NCBI GenBank assembly: GCA_946042585.1
Contig: CAMGDO010000016.1
Location: 1-10,259, forward strand
Direction of reading: 5' to 3'
DNA: 10,259 nucleotides
From: an uncultured Clostridia bacterium
GTDB lineage: Bacteria; Bacillota; Clostridia; Christensenellales; Aristaeellaceae
The notes under the pieces were generated by a model that was not told the DNA's origin, made no database searches, and was given only the letters and a program-made list of their open reading frames with translations. Positions 6,480 to 10,259 of this stretch are shown here, one piece after another. The translations under genes and the position numbers were made by a program. The stretch's first letter is position 1. Each line of letters starts with the position of its first letter.

Positions 6480-8333
6480 TCAGGGCTGCGCGGGCATAAA
6501 GCCGCGATACAGCGCGCCCTCCGGGGAAAGGGCTTCGACATAGAGAAAATCGCTGCCCAGCGTGCCAAGCACGGTGCAGGGCTCGCCGGGGGCAGAAAAG
6601 CATGCGGCGCAGGAGCGCAGCGGGTCGTCGGTGACATATCCGGTGAGCACGGCGCTGCGCGAGGTGAAGGTCAGGGCGGGCACGCTGACGCCCCGGGGCA
6701 GCGCCTGGGCGGAAATATAGCCAAAGCGGTTGCGCCCATCGCTGATATTGTATTGAATCAGCAGCCAGTCGCCCGATTGTCCCAGCACCTGAATCCAGTC
6801 GTTGGTGGATACGACGGCGTTGCGGCGGTCGCCCAGACGCGCGTATTGCGTGCCGGGGCCTGCGTAGACGGGCCAGGTGCGATTGGGAGCAAAGGCGATG
6901 ATGTCGCCCTGCGGCAGCGCGTCGCTTTCGCCCGTGGCGGGCAGCAGCGGCGCGTCGTTCAGGCGGTCTTTCGCCTCCTCGCACAGGGCAGAAATTTCGG
7001 CGGGACGATAGCCATTCACCGAAAGATCGGCGCTGAGCGGCACAAGCACCGTGCTGAAAGCGGGCAGATCGGGCGAATACACCGCCAGCGCCGTGCCGCC
7101 GTTGGCAAGGGCAAAGGTGAAAGCGCCTGCGGCTCCGCGCGCGACCTGCCAGACGCCGCTTTCATCCCGCAGCAGGGCGATGACGTCCTGATCGCTTTGC
7201 AGGATGAAGCCCCCGTCCTCCCCGCGCAGCGACCAGGAAAGGCTGCTGTATGAGAGCGGCAGGAGGGTGTCGCTTTGCGCGCTCAGCCGCCAGACGCCGT
7301 CCTGCTTTTCCAGAATGATGAGATAGAGCGAGTCCTCCTGCGAAGCGATGACCAGGCAGGCATCCATTGATGCGTCCGGCACGCAGATATCCTCCAGCTG
7401 CGTCATGCCGAGCGCGCCCGGCACAGACAGCGCGCCGTCTGGCAGCAGCTGTGCAAGCTCCTGCGTGCGAAGCAGATAGCTCTCGCAGGATTCGATCACC
7501 GTGCTTTCGCTTTCTGTGATCAGCACGGTGGCGGGGCTGAACGCGCCGTATTCCACCATCTCCACCGATGCGGGAATCAATACGCTTTCAAGCGGCGCAT
7601 CGCAAAAGGCCGTGGGGATGCGGGTGAGGCTGCGCGACAGCGTGAGGCTTTTGATGCTGGAGGCATAGATGGCATAGGGGGAGACGGTATCGACGGTGTC
7701 AGGCATCACCAGCGTTTCCAGCCAGGGATCATCATAGAAGACAAATGCGCCGATGGATAGAAGACCATCGGGCAGCGTCAGGCAGGATACTGTCTCAAAA
7801 TTGGCCAGGCATCCGTCGCCCAGACGGCGCACGGCGGGCAGCGCAGCGGTGTGAGGAGCGACATAGAACAGCGTGCCTGTGCGCGTGTCAATCAGGCAGC
7901 CGTCCTGCACGGTGAAATACGGATTGTCTTCATCCACCAGAATCCGGGCGCTGACATGGAAAAAGCAGTTTTCGGGAATCACTTCAAGCGACGCGGGCAG
8001 CTCGATGATGCCGGCGTCATGGCAGCAATGAAAGGCGCCTTCCGAAAGCGTGCGCAGGGAGCGGGGCAGACGGATGTGCAGGAGCTTTTCAAAGCGGTAT
8101 TCAAAGGTGTCAAATACATAGTCCGCAATGGATACCACGCTCTGGCCGCCCAGCGTGTCGGGCACGTCGATGACGCTGGAGGAGAGGCTGTCAAAATCAA
8201 ACGCTGTGATGACAGCGCCCTCGGGCGTGAGAATATAGGTGTACTGCCCCTGTGTGAAGGCTTGCACACCCTCAGACAGCGCCGGAAAAGCCATAAGCAG
8301 GCACAGCAGGGACAAGAGCAGGCATTTCTTCAT
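6480..8333 (-). CDS. Secreted LRR_5 (BspA-like) and SH3-like domain protein
   Basis: The product is 617 residues. The signal peptide is MKKCLLLSLLCLLMAFPALS, with likely cleavage near Ser20 or after Ala25. Residues about 50-272 hold BspA-type leucine-rich repeats, with units such as IRLPRSLRTLSEGAF, IELPASLEVIPENCF, LTLPDGLLSIGAFVF, LVMPDTVDTVSPYAI and VLIPASVEMVEYGAF. Residues about 320-440 form an unrecognised beta-rich region (VWRL, VWQVARG). Residues about 484-545 look like a bacterial SH3 domain (WPVYAGPGTQYARLGDR, then WIQVLGQSGDWLLIQY and GYISAQAL), and 558-615 may be a second, weaker one. Start ATG 8333 (complement) has AGGAG at 8345-8349 about 11 nt before it. These modules usually mediate binding to surfaces or wall polymers; no enzyme signature is seen. 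It is convergent with proC and divergent from the PHP gene. Its own promoter is not clear. The partner or ligand is unknown. Confidence 0.85.
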   Translation of the reverse strand: MKKCLLLSLLCLLMAFPALSEGVQAFTQGQYTYILTPEGAVITAFDFDSLSSSVIDVPDTLGGQSVVSIADYVFDTFEYRFEKLLHIRLPRSLRTLSEGAFHCCHDAGIIELPASLEVIPENCFFHVSARILVDEDNPYFTVQDGCLIDTRTGTLFYVAPHTAALPAVRRLGDGCLANFETVSCLTLPDGLLSIGAFVFYDDPWLETLVMPDTVDTVSPYAIYASSIKSLTLSRSLTRIPTAFCDAPLESVLIPASVEMVEYGAFSPATVLITESESTVIESCESYLLRTQELAQLLPDGALSVPGALGMTQLEDICVPDASMDACLVIASQEDSLYLIILEKQDGVWRLSAQSDTLLPLSYSSLSWSLRGEDGGFILQSDQDVIALLRDESGVWQVARGAAGAFTFALANGGTALAVYSPDLPAFSTVLVPLSADLSVNGYRPAEISALCEEAKDRLNDAPLLPATGESDALPQGDIIAFAPNRTWPVYAGPGTQYARLGDRRNAVVSTNDWIQVLGQSGDWLLIQYNISDGRNRFGYISAQALPRGVSVPALTFTSRSAVLTGYVTDDPLRSCAACFSAPGEPCTVLGTLGSDFLYVEALSPEGALYRGFMPAQP

Positions 8334-8427
8334 GGCAATGTGAACTCCTTTGCGGTGGATTCATTCATAGAACGGCGCAGGGACGGGTTTTCATGCAAAA
8401 TATGGAAGAAAACCAGGAAAAGGCGCG

Positions 8428-8441
8428 CCGTTTCGGAACGG
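8428..8441. promoter_or_regulatory. Inverted repeat upstream of the PHP-gene promoter, possible operator
   Basis: CCGTT (8428-8432) and AACGG (8437-8441) are a perfect inverted repeat around TCGG, ending 8 nt before the -35 box in the divergent intergenic region. The position suits a regulator site. It overlaps a GGCGCGCC palindrome (8422-8429). The arms are only 5 bp and GC-rich, so chance is likely. Confidence 0.25.
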
Positions 8442-8449
8442 ATATGCGA

Positions 8450-8478
8450 TTGACAGAAAAATGGGATGGCATTATAAT
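8450..8478 (+). promoter_or_regulatory. Perfect-consensus SigA promoter of the PHP-domain gene
   Basis: TTGACA (8450-8455), a 17-nt spacer, then TATAAT (8473-8478): both hexamers and the spacing match consensus exactly. Transcription would begin near 8485, leaving a leader of roughly 44 nt before ATG 8529. The -10 box lies inside ATTATAAT (8471-8478), which is its own reverse complement. The minus strand therefore also shows a TATAAT here, but without a good -35 box. Confidence 0.9.
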
Positions 8479-8528
8479 GAACATAATTTCGCGTGAACGA
8501 CAGAAATGCCAGAAAGGAAGAATAGCCG

Positions 8529-9569
8529 ATGAAAAAGTATCTGCTCCCCCCGGAAGGCCGTTTTTTCAAGGCCAATCTGCATTGCCATTCCACCGTTTCC
8601 GATGGCAGATTATCGCCTGAAGCGCTGCGCGACGCCTATCGCGCGCATGGCTACAGCGTGCTGGCCATCACCGATCATGAGATCATGATGGATCACAGCG
8701 ATCTGAGCACTGATGATTTTCTTATGATCAACGGCTATGAGGCGTATGTGAAGGAAAACATGGACGACGGACGCTATATGCGCACCTGCCATCTGAATTT
8801 CATCGCCCGCCGTCCTGATCTGAAGGAAATGGTGTATGTGGACCCTGATTATGTGAAATACAGCCAGAAAAACGGCTTCCGCCCGGAAGAATTGCCGCGC
8901 GTGGGCGAGCTGGTGAAGCGCCGCTACAACGCGCGCAGCATCAACCGCCTGATGGCGGAGGCGGTGAAGGCGGGCTATCTGGTGGCCTACAACCATCCCT
9001 CCTGGTCGCTGGAAACGGTGCAGGAATACGGCTTCTATGAGGGCATGTACGCCATGGAGGTGTACAACCACGGCACCTGCGTGGACGCGGGCTTCCCCGG
9101 CGACGACGCGCGCGACTATGACCGGATGCTGCATCTGGGCAGAAAGATTTACGCCCTGGCCAATGACGACAACCATAACAAGGTGCCGCTGGATGACCCC
9201 TCTTCCGATTCTTTTGGCGGCTTCAATATGATCAAGGCGGAGAAGCTCAGCTATGAAAGCATCATTCAGGCGCTGGAGCGCGGCGATTTCTATGCCTCCC
9301 AGGGCCCGGAGATTCTGGATTTGTATGTGGAGGACGGCAAGGTGCATTTGACCTGCGGCGAACGGGTGAAGCAGGCATTTCTCAAGTGTGACGCGCGCAG
9401 CAAGCGGCAGGGGCGCAGCTGCCATGCGGGCGTTGTGGGCGAGGGGTATCTGACGGATGTGACCTTTGACCTGCTGGAGGAGGATCAGTATTTCCGCATG
9501 GAGGTGTGGGATGAGAACGGCCGCAAGGCGTTCACCCGTGCCTACTTTATGGAGGATTTGGGCATATAA
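8529..9569 (+). CDS. PHP-domain metal-dependent phosphohydrolase family protein
   Basis: The product is 346 residues and cytoplasmic, with no signal peptide. PHP metal-site motifs appear in order: LHCHSTVSDG at 17-26 (His18, His20, Asp25), ITDHE at 47-51 (Asp49, His50), NGYEA with Glu71, His88 in TCHLN, NHPSW at 155-159 (His156), and DDNHN at 213-217. These would bind two or three metal ions and hydrolyse a phosphoester. The residues after about 255 form a small beta-rich tail. PHP proteins range from histidinol phosphatase to nucleotide-fragment phosphatases and CehA/McbA-like enzymes, so the substrate cannot be named. The start is supported by AAAGGA (8513-8518) 10 nt before the ATG. The gene is monocistronic, with its own consensus promoter and terminator. 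Confidence 0.9.
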   Translation: MKKYLLPPEGRFFKANLHCHSTVSDGRLSPEALRDAYRAHGYSVLAITDHEIMMDHSDLSTDDFLMINGYEAYVKENMDDGRYMRTCHLNFIARRPDLKEMVYVDPDYVKYSQKNGFRPEELPRVGELVKRRYNARSINRLMAEAVKAGYLVAYNHPSWSLETVQEYGFYEGMYAMEVYNHGTCVDAGFPGDDARDYDRMLHLGRKIYALANDDNHNKVPLDDPSSDSFGGFNMIKAEKLSYESIIQALERGDFYASQGPEILDLYVEDGKVHLTCGERVKQAFLKCDARSKRQGRSCHAGVVGEGYLTDVTFDLLEEDQYFRMEVWDENGRKAFTRAYFMEDLGI

Positions 9570-9574
9570 TCAGA

Positions 9575-9600
9575 AAAGCCGCCCTTCGGAGGGCGGCTTT
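9575..9600 (+). terminator. Intrinsic terminator after the PHP-domain gene
   Basis: An 11-bp perfect stem, AAAGCCGCCCT (9575-9585) and AGGGCGGCTTT (9590-9600), is closed by a TCGG loop and begins 6 nt after the stop. The T-tract is short (TTT, then GTCCTG), so termination depends on the very stable stem. Confidence 0.85.
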
Positions 9601-9653
9601 GTCCTGATTCGCTGAAATGCTTCATCTGGCGGCAAAAAGCCGAAAGATCGTGC

Positions 9654-9682
9654 TTGAAAGCGTGTATGGCCTGTGCTATTGT
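9654..9682 (+). promoter_or_regulatory. SigA-type promoter of the pyruvate kinase gene
   Basis: TTGAAA (9654-9659), a 17-nt spacer, then TATTGT (9677-9682). Five of six -35 bases and four of six -10 bases match consensus. It lies about 37 nt before ATG 9719, and the preceding terminator supports independent transcription. Confidence 0.6.
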
Positions 9683-9718
9683 GTGAGCGGAAGAAGCTGC
9701 ATTTTTCAGGAGGCAATG

Positions 9719-10215
9719 ATGAGAAAGACGAAAATTGTGTGCACGCTCGGCCCCTCCAGCGCGGATGAAAAGACCATGGAGCGCATGCTGCGCGCGGGGC
9801 TGAATGTGGCGCGGTTCAATTTTTCCCACGGCACGCATGAATCACACCGGGAAATGATGGAGCGCTTCCGCGCGGTGCGCGATCGAATGGGCGTGCCCGC
9901 AGCTGTGCTGCTGGATACAAAGGGCCCTGAAATCCGTCTGCGCGAAATCGCGGATGGCAGGGCGGAGCTTGTGACCGGACAGCGCTTCACGCTGACGACC
10001 CGCGAGGTGACGGGCAATGGCGAAATCGCGTCCGTCAGCTATAAGGAGCTGCCCCGGGAGCTGCACGATGGCGACAGGCTGCTCATTGACGACGGGCGCG
10101 TGGCCATGAAGGTGGAGGAAATCTGCGGCGAGGACATTCTCTGCACCGTGACGGCGGGCGGCGCGATTGCCAGCCGCAAGGGCGTGAATGTGCCTGGCGT
10201 ATCGCTGAATATGCC
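9719..10215 (+). CDS. pyk: Pyruvate kinase, N-terminal part (3'-truncated by adapter)
   Basis: This glycolytic enzyme transfers phosphate from phosphoenolpyruvate to ADP, giving pyruvate and ATP. About 166 of the usual 470-590 residues are present. They begin MRKTKIVCTLGPSS, then NVARFNFSHG at residues 29-38 (substrate and cation site), LLDTKGPEIR at 64-73, the B-domain region (DGDRLLIDDGRVAMKV), and KGVNVPGVSLNMP at the end. ATG 9719 is preferred over the adjacent in-frame ATG 9716 because AGGAGG (9708-9713) then sits 5 nt upstream in place of 2. The catalytic (beta/alpha)8 barrel is interrupted and most of it is missing. The frame stays open to the window edge, but codons after the Pro at 10214 derive from adapter sequence and are not part of the protein. 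The identification is secure. Confidence 0.96.
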
Positions 10216-10259
10216 CTGTCTCTTATACACATCTCCGAGCCCACGAGACGTAGAGGAAT
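10216..10259. other. Illumina Nextera adapter read-through (non-genomic contamination)
   Basis: CTGTCTCTTATACACATCT (10216-10234) is the 19-bp Tn5 mosaic end. CCGAGCCCACGAGAC (10235-10249) is the Nextera i7-side arm. GTAGAGGA (10250-10257) is in the position of the 8-base i7 index and matches the N712 index as I recall it. The last two bases, AT, fit the start of the P7 flow-cell arm. This is read-through from a short insert left in the assembly. Translated forward it gives the known artefact peptide LLYTSPSPRD. On the minus strand it creates an ORF beginning MYKRQ (10039-10230). Confidence 0.98.

Noticed and set aside
5557..6984. 475-codon minus-strand ORF spanning proC and the LRR-gene end
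   Set aside because: It crosses a strong terminator and overlaps proC and the LRR gene. Its Arg/Ala/His-rich composition is typical of a GC-driven shadow frame.
8422..8429. GGCGCGCC palindrome in the divergent region
   Set aside because: Such GC palindromes are expected by chance in a GC-rich genome, and nothing ties it to a function.
7851..8453. 200-codon plus-strand ORF opposite the LRR protein
   Set aside because: Antisense to the signal peptide and LRR repeats of the real gene. Gln/Arg/His-rich shadow frame.
8330..8593. 87-codon minus-strand ORF across the divergent promoter region
   Set aside because: It overlaps the consensus promoter, the PHP-gene start and the LRR-gene start. No ribosome site or motif supports it.
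8610..9425. 271-codon minus-strand ORF opposite the PHP gene
   Set aside because: Antisense to a gene with complete metal-binding motifs. No recognisable domain and shadow-like composition.
10216..10234. Tn5 mosaic end as evidence of a natural transposon
   Set aside because: It is followed by the Nextera arm and an index sequence, so it comes from library preparation and not from a resident element.

Overview
The window is a fragment of a draft assembly from a moderately GC-rich bacterium, most likely a Clostridia-type Firmicute. The grounds are purine-rich Shine-Dalgarno sites before most genes, SigA-like promoters, a CUT1-type sugar ABC operon without its own ATPase, and secreted BspA-type leucine-rich-repeat (LRR) and tandem-repeat proteins. 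Species cannot be read from the sequence.

Layout. (1) 1-3530, plus strand: the end of an ABC-uptake operon. It holds a 5'-truncated solute-binding protein (SBP) with an unusual beta-propeller-like N-terminal half, then two membrane permeases. Both junctions are 4-base ATGA overlaps. (2) 3531-5586: a promoter, a roughly 117-nt structured leader with a possible 21-codon leader ORF, and a secreted 618-residue protein built almost wholly of five copies of a 117-120-residue repeat that I cannot assign to a family. (3) 5620-6414: proC, pyrroline-5-carboxylate reductase, 33 nt downstream and ending at a strong terminator. (4) 6480-8333, minus strand: a secreted protein with LRR_5-like repeats and an SH3-like domain, converging on proC and sharing its terminator. 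(5) 8334-8528: a divergent regulatory region with a perfect-consensus SigA promoter, then a PHP-family metallohydrolase (8529-9569) with its own terminator. (6) 9719-10215: promoter and first 166 codons of pyruvate kinase.

The last 44 bases (10216-10259) are not genomic. They match the Illumina Nextera transposase adapter reading through a mosaic end, the i7 arm, an 8-base index (GTAGAGGA, which I recall as N712) and the first two bases of the flow-cell arm. Pyruvate kinase is therefore cut by a library artefact, and any ORF that enters this tail is chimeric.

The two metabolic genes (proC, pyk) are housekeeping. The rest suggests a cell that imports an oligosaccharide or similar solute and exports repeat-rich proteins. 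No phage, transposon, CRISPR, tRNA or rRNA was seen. The least explained item is the five-repeat exported protein with its leader. It is a candidate new domain family, not a demonstrated system.
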